Origin: Mesorhizobium sp. WSM4313
Lineage (GTDB): Bacteria > Pseudomonadota > Alphaproteobacteria > Rhizobiales > Rhizobiaceae
Reading direction: 5' to 3'
DNA: 64,000 bases
NCBI RefSeq assembly: GCF_002294725.1
Contig: NZ_NSFT01000011.1
Coordinates: 93,915 to 157,914 of the forward strand
The notes beneath the pieces were generated by a model that worked only from the letters and a program-made list of their open reading frames with translations, was not told the origin of the DNA and made no database searches. Position numbers and translations under genes: made by a program. Positions 37,039-46,569 of the stretch are shown piece after piece (the first letter of the stretch is position 1; each line of letters starts with the position of its first letter).

Positions 37039-39246
37039 ATGTCGGAAAAACCCGTCGATTCGTTGAGCGAAGGCGAAGCCGCGGATGAGCTGAAGCAACT
37101 GGCGGCGGAGATTGCCGAGCATGACCGGCGTTATCACACCGAGGACGCGCCGACGATCACCGATGCCGAGTATGATGCGCTGCGCCGGCGCAACCTCGCC
37201 ATCGAAGAGCGCTTCCCCGATCTCGTGCGCGAGGATTCGCCGACGCGACGGGTCGGCGCCCCGCCCGCGGAGGGCTTTACCAAGGTGCGGCACGCGGTGC
37301 CGATGCTGAGCCTCGCCAAGGCCTATACCGACCAGGATGTCGCCGATTTCATCGAGCGCGGAAGGCGTTTCTTCGACCGCGACAAGGACCTCGACATCGC
37401 CTTCACCGCCGAACCGAAGATCGACGGGCTGTCGGCCTCGTTGCGCTACGAGAGCGGCGTGTTCGTGCAGGGCGCGACGCGTGGCGACGGCACGGTCGGC
37501 GAGGACATCACCGCCAATTTGAAAACGATTGCCGACATCCCGAAGAAGTTGCAGGGTTCGGGCTGGCCGGAAATCATCGAGATCCGCGGCGAGGTCTACA
37601 TGACCTATGCCGAATTCGAGGCTTTGAAGCAGCGTTCAGCGGCGGTCGGCGGCCAGGATTACGTCAATCCGCGCAACACGGCTGCAGGGTCGCTGCGCCA
37701 GAAGGATCCATCGGTCACCGCCAGCCGCAATCTGAAATTCTTCGCCTATGCCTGGGGCTATACGACAGCGGACCCAGCGCCGACGCAGTTCGATTCCGTA
37801 CAGAAGTTCAAGGAATGGGGCTTCAAGGTCAGCCCGCTGATGGTGCGGGCGAAGTCCATCGACGACCTGATCGCGCATTACCACCGCATCGAGGAGCAGC
37901 GCTCCTCGCTCGGCTACGACATAGACGGCGTCGTCTACAAGGTCGACCAGCTCGAGCTGCAGCGCCGCTGGGGTTTCGTCACCGGCGAGCCGCGCTGGGC
38001 GGTCGCCCACAAATTTCCGGCCGAGCAGGCGATGACGACCGTCGAGAGGATCGACATCCAGGTCGGCCGTACCGGCACGCTGGCGCCGGTGGCGCGGCTT
38101 GCGCCGGTCACGGTCGGCGGCGTGGTGGTCGAGAATGTCACGCTGCATAATGAAGACTACATCAAGGGTTTCGACAGCAACGGCCAGCCGATCCGCGACG
38201 GCATCGATGTGCGCATCGGCGACATGGTGGTGATCCAGCGGGCAGGGGACGTCATCCCGCAGATCGTCAGCGTCGTCATCGACAAGCGGCCGGCCAATGC
38301 CGTGCCTTATGGATTCCCGCATACCTGCCCGGTCTGCGGCTCGCCGGCGACGCGCGAGATCAACGAGAAGACGGGCAAGGAGGATTCGCGGCGGCGCTGC
38401 ACCGGCGAGATGATCTGCGCCGCGCAGGCGGTCGAAAGGCTGCGTCACTTCGTGTCGCGCGGCGCGCTCGACATCGAAGGCCTCGGTGCCGAAAACATCG
38501 ACCTGTTCTTCAATTCTGGGCTGGTGAAGACCGCCGCCGATATCTTCACGCTGAAGGACCGAAGGCCCGCCGTCACCAGGGCGCTAGCCGAGCGACGGGA
38601 GGAGCAGGCGAGGCTGCGCGAGGAAGCCTCGGGCAAGGCGCGCAAGAATGTTCGCAGCGTCGAGGAGCGTAATTATGAAGGTCTCGACAAGTTGTTTTCG
38701 GCCATCGACGCGCGCCGCGAGCCGGAGCTCGACCGTTTCATCTTCGCGCTCGGCATCCGCCATATCGGCGAGACGACGGCGGCCGTGCTTGCCCGCCAAT
38801 TCTCGACCATCGAGGAGCTGATCCGTATCGGCAAGGAGACGGCGAAGGCCGAGGATCCGCACAGCGTGTTCCCATCGATCAACGGCATCGGCGATACGGT
38901 GATCAACGCGTTGCGCGACTTCTTCGGCAATGAGCGCAATGACGACGTGCTGGACGCATTGCTGGCGCAGGTTCATCCGAAACCCTACGTCATGGAAATC
39001 TCGGCCGGCAGCGAAGTCTCGGGCAAGACGGTGGTGTTCACCGGCTCGCTGGAAAAGATGACGCGATCCGAAGCCAAGGCGATGGCGGAGCGGCTCGGCG
39101 CCAAGGTCGCGGGCTCGGTTTCGGCCAAGACAGACCTGGTGGTGGCGGGTCCCGGCGCCGGCTCGAAGCTGAAAGTTGCGAGCGATCTCGGCATCGAGGT
39201 GATCGACGAGGACACATGGCTGCAGCGCATCGGCAGGGGCGGCTAA
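37039..39246 (+). CDS. ligA: NAD-dependent DNA ligase LigA
   Basis: A 735-residue ligase with the adenylation motif EPKIDG (catalytic K127), OB fold, Cys4 zinc finger beginning CPVCGSPA, helix-hairpin-helix repeats and a C-terminal BRCT domain (about 650-730). It seals nicks during replication and repair using NAD+. A charged insert (REEQARLREEASGKARKN) near residue 520-545 lengthens it relative to E. coli LigA (671 aa). The stop overlaps the next ATG (TAATG). Confidence 0.95.
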   Translation: MSEKPVDSLSEGEAADELKQLAAEIAEHDRRYHTEDAPTITDAEYDALRRRNLAIEERFPDLVREDSPTRRVGAPPAEGFTKVRHAVPMLSLAKAYTDQDVADFIERGRRFFDRDKDLDIAFTAEPKIDGLSASLRYESGVFVQGATRGDGTVGEDITANLKTIADIPKKLQGSGWPEIIEIRGEVYMTYAEFEALKQRSAAVGGQDYVNPRNTAAGSLRQKDPSVTASRNLKFFAYAWGYTTADPAPTQFDSVQKFKEWGFKVSPLMVRAKSIDDLIAHYHRIEEQRSSLGYDIDGVVYKVDQLELQRRWGFVTGEPRWAVAHKFPAEQAMTTVERIDIQVGRTGTLAPVARLAPVTVGGVVVENVTLHNEDYIKGFDSNGQPIRDGIDVRIGDMVVIQRAGDVIPQIVSVVIDKRPANAVPYGFPHTCPVCGSPATREINEKTGKEDSRRRCTGEMICAAQAVERLRHFVSRGALDIEGLGAENIDLFFNSGLVKTAADIFTLKDRRPAVTRALAERREEQARLREEASGKARKNVRSVEERNYEGLDKLFSAIDARREPELDRFIFALGIRHIGETTAAVLARQFSTIEELIRIGKETAKAEDPHSVFPSINGIGDTVINALRDFFGNERNDDVLDALLAQVHPKPYVMEISAGSEVSGKTVVFTGSLEKMTRSEAKAMAERLGAKVAGSVSAKTDLVVAGPGAGSKLKVASDLGIEVIDEDTWLQRIGRGG

Positions 39247-39938
39247 TGACTGGCGCGTTCAAGGGTTTTGGGCCGAAGGCCATTCCGTTCCTGAAGGCGC
39301 TCGACTTCCACCAGAGCCGTGAGTGGTTCCAGGAAAACCGCGACCTTTACGACAGCGAGCTGCATGGGCCGTTCTGCGATCTGGTCGAGACGCTCACAGA
39401 GCGTTTCGAGGCGGCCAAGCTCGGCTTGCGCGGCGACCGCAAGAAATCGCTGTTCCGCATCAATCGCGACGTGCGCTTTTCCAAGGACAAGCGGCCCTAC
39501 AATCGGCATCTCTCGGCGATTCTGTCGCCCGACGGCACCAAGATGGAGCAGGGCGTCTTCTACGTGCATATCGGGCTCGAGCGCTGCTTCGCGGGTGTGG
39601 CCTGGTGGCAGCCGGCGCCTGAATTGCTGCAGGCGATGCGCAAGGCGATCGTGACCAAGCCGGCCGCGTTCCGCGGCATGGTCGCATCGCTCAAGAAGGC
39701 CGGCCTGGAGCTCGATGCGGAAGACCGCCTGAAGCGGGTGCCGCGCGGTTTCGAGGATCTCGGTGACGAGGATCTCGCCCAGGCGGTGCGCAACCGGCAT
39801 TTCGTGGTCCGGCACGACATCGATCCGGCGACGATCCATTCGCCGGCGCTGGTCGACGATCTCGTCGGCTTCACGCTTGGCGCCAAGCCGCTGCTCGACT
39901 GGGGCCGGGCGATCCAGGGGACGGCTGTCGCGGCCTGA
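39246..39938 (+). CDS. DUF2461 (TIGR02453) family protein
   Basis: A 230-residue protein matching DUF2461: the N-terminal FLKALDFHQSREWFQENRD, then KKSLFRINRDVRFSKDKRPY and the GVFYVHIG segment. The family is widespread in bacteria and fungi and has no established function. Its start overlaps the ligA stop by 1 base, so it is probably translated from the same message, but no functional link to ligation should be assumed. Confidence 0.85.
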   Translation: MTGAFKGFGPKAIPFLKALDFHQSREWFQENRDLYDSELHGPFCDLVETLTERFEAAKLGLRGDRKKSLFRINRDVRFSKDKRPYNRHLSAILSPDGTKMEQGVFYVHIGLERCFAGVAWWQPAPELLQAMRKAIVTKPAAFRGMVASLKKAGLELDAEDRLKRVPRGFEDLGDEDLAQAVRNRHFVVRHDIDPATIHSPALVDDLVGFTLGAKPLLDWGRAIQGTAVAA

Positions 39939-39962
39939 CGCCGCCTCCGACTGTCGCCGGGC

Positions 39963-40721
39963 TTACATCCGCATCAGCAGGCCGCCGTCGACGGCAAGCT
40001 CTATGCCGGTGATATAGCTCGCGGCGTCCGAGAGCAGGAAGAGCGCGGCGTTTGCCATGTCCTGCGGCGTGCCGATGCGGCCGAGCGGCGTATAATTCGC
40101 CACGGCGGCGCGCTTTTCTTCGGTGTCCCAGCGCGCCTGCAGCGGCGTTAGTGCCATGCCGGGGCAGATCGCGTTGGAGCGGATGCCGTCGCCGGCAAGC
40201 TGCATGGCAAGCGACTTCGACAGCGCGCAGACGCCTGCCTTCGAGGCCTGATAGGCATCCTGAGGCTTCGGGTCGCCGCGATACCATTGAATGGTCGAGA
40301 AATGCACCATGGCGCCGCCGCGGCCGCCGGCGCGCATCTGCGGAACGACCGCGCGTGCGGTGTGCACGAAGGATTTCAAGTTGATGTTGAAGACCTGATC
40401 CCAGACATCGAGATCCATTTCGAGCGCCGATTTGTCGCGGCCGAACCACAATACGCCGGCGACATTGGCGAGATAGTCGATGCCGCCACGCTCGCGGCCC
40501 GCCGCACCGATGGTCCGTTCCACGAAGGCCGCGTCGGTCAAATCGCCCTGGGCGAAGGTGAGCCGGTCGTCATACGAGGCGAGGGAGGCCGGACGCGGCT
40601 TGATGTCGATGGCGGTGACGGAGGCGCCGGCATCGAGCAGCGCCAGCGCGATCGCTTCGCCCATCCCGCCGCCAGCTCCGGTGACGACCGCATGCCGGCC
40701 CGTGAAATCATAGACGACCAT
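39963..40721 (-). CDS. short-chain dehydrogenase/reductase
   Basis: A 252-residue classical SDR. NAD(P) motif TGAGGGMG at 14-21, NVAG near 87-90, and the catalytic triad S142, Y157, K161 (DAYQASKAG). It is divergent from the aldehyde dehydrogenase at 40900 and shares the AT-rich 178-bp region with it, so it may belong to the same catabolic locus; a product alcohol or hydroxy acid would fit. Substrate unknown. Confidence 0.85.
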   Translation of the reverse strand: MVVYDFTGRHAVVTGAGGGMGEAIALALLDAGASVTAIDIKPRPASLASYDDRLTFAQGDLTDAAFVERTIGAAGRERGGIDYLANVAGVLWFGRDKSALEMDLDVWDQVFNINLKSFVHTARAVVPQMRAGGRGGAMVHFSTIQWYRGDPKPQDAYQASKAGVCALSKSLAMQLAGDGIRSNAICPGMALTPLQARWDTEEKRAAVANYTPLGRIGTPQDMANAALFLLSDAASYITGIELAVDGGLLMRM

Positions 40722-40800
40722 TCATCCCCCCTCGGTTCTTGCTGCAAGGCGCGGCGCTATCTCTGCGCCAAGGCGCGATGGCGGGACAATAGGGGCCGAC

Positions 40801-40860
40801 AAAAAATCCATCAAGCCGTATTCGAAAAAATTTGCCAAAATAGAAAATCGCGATATCGTG
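40801..40860. promoter_or_regulatory. AT-rich candidate operator/promoter region between the SDR and aldehyde dehydrogenase genes
   Basis: An AT-rich island in GC-rich surroundings, containing TTCGAAAAAATTTGCC and AAAATAGAAAATCGCGATATCG. Its A-tract and TAGAAAA sub-motif resemble the island at 43811-43850 before livG. It could be a target of the XRE-cupin regulator. This is speculative. Confidence 0.3.
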
Positions 40861-40899
40861 CCGTGGCTGACAGCTTCCTTTTGGGTGGATTCCAAGACC

Positions 40900-42309
40900 A
40901 TGACCCTGCATTCCGGCGCGCGGACCTTCTCGGTGACCTCTCCTGTCGACGGCTCGATCTATGCCAAGCGCAACTATGCGGACGGGGCCGCGATCGAGGC
41001 GGCCGTCGCCCGCGCTCGCGCGGCGCTGCCGGGCTGGCGGCGGACGCCGCTGGCCGAGCGCCTGGCGATCCTTCTGCGCTTCGGCGAGGAGATGAAGGCG
41101 CGCGCCGCTCCGCTGGCCGAGGCGGTGGCGTGGCAGATCGGCAGGCCCTTGTGGCAAGCCGACGAGACGCCGCGCCTGGCGCTGATCGGCGAATTGCTTG
41201 CCGGTGCCGCGCCCGAGACGCTGGCCGACACGCCCTATCCGTCGGACGAGAACATCCGCCGCTATGCCAAGCCGGTGGCCGGCGGCCTACATCTTTCGAT
41301 CTGCGCCTGGAATTACCCGACCGCCATGCTCGGCTATCTGGTCACGTCGCCGCTTGCCGCGGGCAATGTGGTGATCTTCAAGCATTCGCCGCAGACGCCG
41401 CTGATCGCGGAGCTCGCCGAGGAGGCTTTTCGCGCGGCCGGCGGGCCGGAAGGGGTCTTCCAGTGCCTGCATCTCGATCATCCGGATGCGGAGCGGCTGA
41501 TCGCTTCCGGCGTCTTCAACGCCGTCAATTTCATCGGTTCGGTCAATGGCGGCCGGCGCGTGCATGCGGCGGCGGCCGGCACCTTCACCCAAGTCCATCT
41601 CGAGCTTGGCGGCAAGGATCCGACCTATGTGCGCTCCGACGCCGACCTCGAGGCGGCGGTTCCGCTGATCGCAGAGGGCAGCTATTCCAATGCCGGCCAG
41701 TCCTGCTGCTCGGTGGAGCGAATCTATGTCGACCGCCTGATTCACGACCGTTTCGTCGAGGCGCTGGTCGCCGAGACGGTGAAGTGGTCGATCGGCCATC
41801 CGATCGCTGAAAAGCCGATGGTCGGCCCGGTGGTGCGCGCGGTCGCGGCCGACACCATCCGCGACCTGACCGAAGGCGCGGTGCGAGCAGGGGCGAAGCG
41901 CCTGATGCCGCAGGATGGCGCGCGCAAGGCGGCAAGCCTCGGGACCGCCTATGTCGCGCCGGAGGTGCTGACCGGCGTCGACCACAGCATGCCGATCATG
42001 CGCGACGAGCTGTTCGGGCCGGTGGCCTGCGTTCAGGCCGTCGGCGGCGACGACGAGGCGATCCGGCTGATGAATGACAGCGACTATGGCTTGAGCGCCT
42101 CGATCTGGACGCGCGATGTCGAGCGTGGCGTGGCCTTGCTCGACGAGGTCGAGGCAGGCACGGTCTATCTCAACCGTTGCGATCACGCCGACCTCTATCT
42201 GCCCTGGGGCGGCATCAAGAATTCCGGCCTCGGCCGCACCAATGGGCGTGCCGGGCTGATCGAGGCGACGGCGGCGAAGGCTTATCATGTCCGCTCCGTC
42301 ATCGCCTGA
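40900..42309 (+). CDS. aldehyde dehydrogenase family protein
   Basis: A 469-residue NAD(P)-dependent aldehyde dehydrogenase with general base E235 in LELGGKDP and catalytic Cys269 in NAGQSCCSVER. It would oxidise an aldehyde to the acid. Beside a PuuR-like regulator and a PuuA-like ligase, a PuuC-like role on an amine-derived aldehyde is a reasonable inference. The start at 40900 is preferred to an in-frame codon at 40858. Its last 23 bases overlap the downstream gene. Confidence 0.87.
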   Translation: MTLHSGARTFSVTSPVDGSIYAKRNYADGAAIEAAVARARAALPGWRRTPLAERLAILLRFGEEMKARAAPLAEAVAWQIGRPLWQADETPRLALIGELLAGAAPETLADTPYPSDENIRRYAKPVAGGLHLSICAWNYPTAMLGYLVTSPLAAGNVVIFKHSPQTPLIAELAEEAFRAAGGPEGVFQCLHLDHPDAERLIASGVFNAVNFIGSVNGGRRVHAAAAGTFTQVHLELGGKDPTYVRSDADLEAAVPLIAEGSYSNAGQSCCSVERIYVDRLIHDRFVEALVAETVKWSIGHPIAEKPMVGPVVRAVAADTIRDLTEGAVRAGAKRLMPQDGARKAASLGTAYVAPEVLTGVDHSMPIMRDELFGPVACVQAVGGDDEAIRLMNDSDYGLSASIWTRDVERGVALLDEVEAGTVYLNRCDHADLYLPWGGIKNSGLGRTNGRAGLIEATAAKAYHVRSVIA

Positions 42310-43126
42310 CCGCCAGCGGCATCCGGCCGTGCGCGATCTTGAAAAGCTTGGCGACGCGGCCGTCGCGGCGCTCGCCGGGGCCGGGGTGGAACGATTGCTG
42401 CCGGATGCGACCAGCCCCTATCTTCTGATTGCCGAGCATGCCGGCAACGTCGTGCCGGCGCCGTGGCGCGACCTTGGCCTGGCGGAGCCTTATCTCGGCA
42501 CGCATTTCGCGGTGGACATCGGCGTCGACGCGCTGACGCGCCGGCTCTCGCGAACGCTGCGGGCGCCGGCGGTGATCGCGCGCTATTCACGGCTGTTCCT
42601 CGACTATAACCGCCCCGCCGAGGAGTGGGACTTCATGCGTCCCGACCTCGGCGGCATCCCGCTGCCGGGCAATCTCGCTGTGGACGCGGCGGATGCGAGG
42701 CTGCGCAAGCTCGTCGCCTGGGCGCCGGTTGAACGGGCAATCATCGAAGCCGCTGTCGGCAGGCGGGCGCTGATTTCGGTGCACTCCTTCACGCCGGTGA
42801 TGGGCGGCGTGAAGCGCAATGTGGATATCGGCGTGCTGTGGCGGGAACAGTCGCCCTTCGTCGCCTCGGTGCTAAAAACGCTCAGGGCCCACGGCCCGGA
42901 AGCAGGCTTCAGAATCGGCGATAACGAACCTTACGACTGGCGCCAGGCTGTCGGCTACACCTTGAACCGGCACGGGCTGCAGCAGGGCCGGCCCTGCCTC
43001 TACCTCGAGCTGCGCAACGACTTGCTTGCCGATCCGGAAACTTTCGAACGCGTCAGCCGCCTCCTGGAGGCTGCCTTTGCCACCATCGCGATATCCCTAT
43101 GGCCGCAATCAGCCGTAGCCGTCTGA
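42287..43126 (+). CDS. N-formylglutamate amidohydrolase family protein
   Basis: A 279-residue member of the N-formylglutamate amidohydrolase family (Pfam FGase). Recognisable parts are LLIAEHAGNVVP, the SRLFLDYNRP segment, ISVHSFTPVMGG, and LELRNDLL near the C-terminus. Characterised members hydrolyse N-formyl-L-glutamate in histidine breakdown. No hut genes are present here, so it may act on another acylated or gamma-glutamylated intermediate of this locus. It overlaps the aldehyde dehydrogenase gene by 23 bases, which supports co-translation. Confidence 0.85.
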   Translation: MSAPSSPDRQRHPAVRDLEKLGDAAVAALAGAGVERLLPDATSPYLLIAEHAGNVVPAPWRDLGLAEPYLGTHFAVDIGVDALTRRLSRTLRAPAVIARYSRLFLDYNRPAEEWDFMRPDLGGIPLPGNLAVDAADARLRKLVAWAPVERAIIEAAVGRRALISVHSFTPVMGGVKRNVDIGVLWREQSPFVASVLKTLRAHGPEAGFRIGDNEPYDWRQAVGYTLNRHGLQQGRPCLYLELRNDLLADPETFERVSRLLEAAFATIAISLWPQSAVAV

Positions 43127-43197
43127 AGGCTGGACGCTCAAATATCGGAACGCTAGAGCTTGTCGAATTGGAAACACGGCAGCCAAGGGCGTGGACG

Positions 43198-43782
43198 ATG
43201 CAAGGCAATGTGGGCAGCAAGATCCGCGACGCGCGCAAGCAGCAGAACATCACCTTGCGCGATCTCAGTGAGCGCTCCGGCCTTTCCGTTTCGCAGCTGT
43301 CGAAGCTCGAGAACGGCAAGGCGAGGCTGACCGTCGACATCGCGCTGATGATCGCCGGCGTGCTGCATGTGCCGGTGGCCTCCTTCCTGTTCAGCCCGAA
43401 GCCCGGACCGCAGGCGCGCCGCTCGATCACGCGCGCCGGCAGCGGCATCCTGCATGAAGGCAACGCCATGGAATTCGAGGTCCTGTGCAGCGATTTCCGC
43501 GACAAGACCAATATTTTCTGGCGCGTGACGCTGCGCGCCAGAACCTTCGAGGAAAACGGCGGCTGGCGCAGCCATTCGGGTGAGGAGTTCATCCATGTGC
43601 TGAGCGGCAGCCTGCAGCTCCACACGCTCCACTACGACCCGAGCGTCCTGCAGCCCGGCGACAGCATCCTGTTCGACGGCGAAATGCAGCACGCCTATGT
43701 GGCGCTCGGCGACGAGCCCGTCATCATGCTGATGTCGAACACGGTACCGCGCGACGGGCTGCCGCCGGGAGCAGGCGTCTGA
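43198..43782 (+). CDS. XRE-family regulator with a C-terminal cupin domain (PuuR-like)
   Basis: A 194-residue protein. The N-terminal helix-turn-helix covers residues 5-60 (SKIRDARKQQNITLRDLSER, then SQLSKLENGK) and the cupin sensor domain about 110-185 (WRSHSGEEFIHVLSGSL). PuuR and relatives repress amine or amino-acid breakdown genes and respond to the substrate. ATG 43198 gives the normal family start; an in-frame ATG at 43099 would overlap the amidohydrolase gene. It sits between the enzymes and the transporter genes and probably controls both. Confidence 0.85.
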   Translation: MQGNVGSKIRDARKQQNITLRDLSERSGLSVSQLSKLENGKARLTVDIALMIAGVLHVPVASFLFSPKPGPQARRSITRAGSGILHEGNAMEFEVLCSDFRDKTNIFWRVTLRARTFEENGGWRSHSGEEFIHVLSGSLQLHTLHYDPSVLQPGDSILFDGEMQHAYVALGDEPVIMLMSNTVPRDGLPPGAGV

Positions 43783-43810
43783 CCGACGGGCCTCAGCCCT
43801 TCCGCTCAAG

Positions 43811-43850
43811 AATTTTTCTAGAATGGAAAAAAATACTTGTTATGGAAAAG
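43811..43850. promoter_or_regulatory. AT-rich candidate operator/promoter upstream of livG
   Basis: TTTTTCTAGAATGGAAAAAAAT: an 8-bp palindrome TTCTAGAA (43816-43823) flanked by T and A tracts, in otherwise GC-rich DNA. It lies about 100 bases before livG and just after the regulator gene, as expected for an operator of the XRE-cupin protein. Inference only. Confidence 0.35.
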
Positions 43851-43920
43851 TCGGAGGACTAGCATCCTTTGACCGGCCGACAGGAGAACAGCCAGCGGCC
43901 GGGAATGGGAGAGATGACCG

Positions 43921-44646
43921 ATGCTGTCGGTTGGGGCAGTCAGCAAGACATTCGGCGGCGTGCAGGCGTTGCGCAGCGCCTCGCTGACCTGCGAGGCGGG
44001 CGAGATCCTCGGTCTCATTGGTCCGAACGGCGCCGGCAAATCCACCCTCGTCAACGCCATTTCGGGCGTGCTCAAGCCGGACAGCGGCAGCGTGCGCCTC
44101 GCGGGCGAAGAGATCACCGGCCGGAGCCCGGAGCATTGCGCGCGGGCAGGGATTGGCCGCACCTTCCAGACCATCAGATTATTCAAGGACCTGACTGTGC
44201 GGCAGAATGTCGAGGTCGCGCATATCAATTGTCGGGCCGTGCGCTCCGATGCCGCCATGCGCATCGGCGTCGATCAGCTTCTGCAGCAATATGAGCTCGC
44301 AGGCTTCGCCGACAGCCCGGCCGGAACGCTGCCCTATGGCAGCCAGCGCCGGCTCGAGATCGCACGCGCGCTGGCGCTTGGGCCGTCGCTGTTGTTGCTC
44401 GACGAACCGGCCGCCGGTCTCAACGAGGCCGAGTCGGAGACGCTGGCCATCGCCATCGAAGGCATTCGCCGCGACGTCGGCTGCGCGACCATCGTCATCG
44501 ATCACGACCTGCGCTTCATCAACCGGCTCTGCGACCGGCTTTGCGTGATGGACCAGGGCCAGGTGATCGCCTCGGGCGAGACGGAAGACGTGTGGCGCGA
44601 TCCGCGCGTCATTGAGGTCTATGTCGGGCAGTCAGAGACGGCCTGA
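43921..44646 (+). CDS. livG: branched-chain amino acid-type ABC transporter ATPase (LivG-like)
   Basis: A 241-residue ABC ATPase. Walker A GPNGAGKST near residues 36-44, signature region LPYGSQRRLEIARAL (a normal LivG-type variant of LSGGQ), Walker B LLLLDEPAAGL, H-loop VIDHDLRF. It energises import through LivH and LivM together with LivF. It starts the five-gene HAAT-type transporter set. Substrate is not predictable; HAAT systems carry amino acids, amides, urea and others. Confidence 0.9.
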   Translation: MLSVGAVSKTFGGVQALRSASLTCEAGEILGLIGPNGAGKSTLVNAISGVLKPDSGSVRLAGEEITGRSPEHCARAGIGRTFQTIRLFKDLTVRQNVEVAHINCRAVRSDAAMRIGVDQLLQQYELAGFADSPAGTLPYGSQRRLEIARALALGPSLLLLDEPAAGLNEAESETLAIAIEGIRRDVGCATIVIDHDLRFINRLCDRLCVMDQGQVIASGETEDVWRDPRVIEVYVGQSETA

Positions 44647-44687
44647 AGGCCCGGAAGAACAACCGCAATGAGAGGAAGGAGGGTAGA

Positions 44688-45842
44688 ATGGAAAAGATTT
44701 TGCTGGGAGCCGCGGTGCTGACCGCGGGACTGCTGCAGGCCGGGCATGCAGGCGCCGCCGATCTGAAGATCGGGCTTGCGGTCGCCATGACCGGCGCCTA
44801 CGCGCCCTATAGCGAGGCCGAGGGCGCGCGCTGCATGGCCGACAGGCTGAACAAGGCCGCAAGCGCGAACGATCCCAAGGTCGAGCTGATGATCGAGGAC
44901 AACCGCTCCGATCCGCAGCTTTCGGTCTCGCTCGGCCAGAAATTCCTCGATGCCGGCGCGCAGGTGATCACCGGCGTGCCGTTTCCCGATGCGCTGATCC
45001 CGATGGCGCAGACCGCGCAGCCTTATGGCGCAACCGTGTTCTCGGCTCCGAACACGCAGCTCGAGATGCAGCAGGCTGGGCTCGACAACTTCATCGCCGG
45101 CGCCGTGCCCGATCCGATCAATGCCTCGGCCACCGCCAACGCGCTTTACGGCAAGGGCGCGCGGACCGTCGCGCTGATGGTGTCACCCGATGCCGGGTCC
45201 TACTCGGAGAAGCTGCCGGAGTGGTTCGGCGAGGTGTTCGAGCATCTCGGTGGCAAGGTGGTCGGCAAGTTCAACTATTCCTACGGCACCACCGACTGGT
45301 CCCCGCAGATCGCCTCGATCAAGGCGTTGCCGCAGAAGCCGGACGCGATCCATATCTGCGCAGTGCTGCCCGATGTCGGCATCCTGATCCGGCAATTGCG
45401 CGCCAACGGCTACGAGGGGTGGGTGGCGGGCTGCGATGCCTTCGACGACAAGTCGCTGGAAGGCACGGTCGGCGATCCGAAGTCGCTGGAAAAGGTGATG
45501 TTCGCGACCCATGGCGCGACCGGCGTCGACGGCCCGATCGACAAGTTCCTCGCCCAGTGCAAGGCCGACGGCTACAAGATCAACGGCATCTTCGACGCGC
45601 TCGGCGCCGACATGGTGCAGATCAGCTACGAAGCGGCGAAAAAGGCCGGCACCGTCGACCCCGCCGCCTTACGCGAGGCGATCCGCGCGCCTGGCGGCTA
45701 TCCGGGCACCACCGCGCCGACGATCTCCTTCGCCGAGAAGAAGGGCTATCCGGTCAAAGCCGTGCCGGTGATGGGCTTTGCCGACGGCAAGCGGGTGCTG
45801 ATCACCGACACGCCGCCGACCTTCGTTCCGGCGCTGAACTAA
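44688..45842 (+). CDS. livK: HAAT-type periplasmic substrate-binding protein (LivK-like)
   Basis: A 384-residue protein with a Sec signal peptide (hydrophobic to about residue 22, cleavage near AGA-AD at 25) and a type I periplasmic binding fold (Peripla_BP_6), e.g. LKIGLAVAMTGAYAPY at the mature N-terminus. It delivers ligand to LivH/LivM. A good ribosome site AGGAAGGAGGG precedes ATG 44688. The order livG-livK-livF-livH-livM suggests one operon. Confidence 0.9.
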   Translation: MEKILLGAAVLTAGLLQAGHAGAADLKIGLAVAMTGAYAPYSEAEGARCMADRLNKAASANDPKVELMIEDNRSDPQLSVSLGQKFLDAGAQVITGVPFPDALIPMAQTAQPYGATVFSAPNTQLEMQQAGLDNFIAGAVPDPINASATANALYGKGARTVALMVSPDAGSYSEKLPEWFGEVFEHLGGKVVGKFNYSYGTTDWSPQIASIKALPQKPDAIHICAVLPDVGILIRQLRANGYEGWVAGCDAFDDKSLEGTVGDPKSLEKVMFATHGATGVDGPIDKFLAQCKADGYKINGIFDALGADMVQISYEAAKKAGTVDPAALREAIRAPGGYPGTTAPTISFAEKKGYPVKAVPVMGFADGKRVLITDTPPTFVPALN

Positions 45843-45858
45843 GCGGGGCCGGGAACAC

Positions 45859-46563
<705 letters not shown>

Positions 46564-46569
46564 GCGGCG

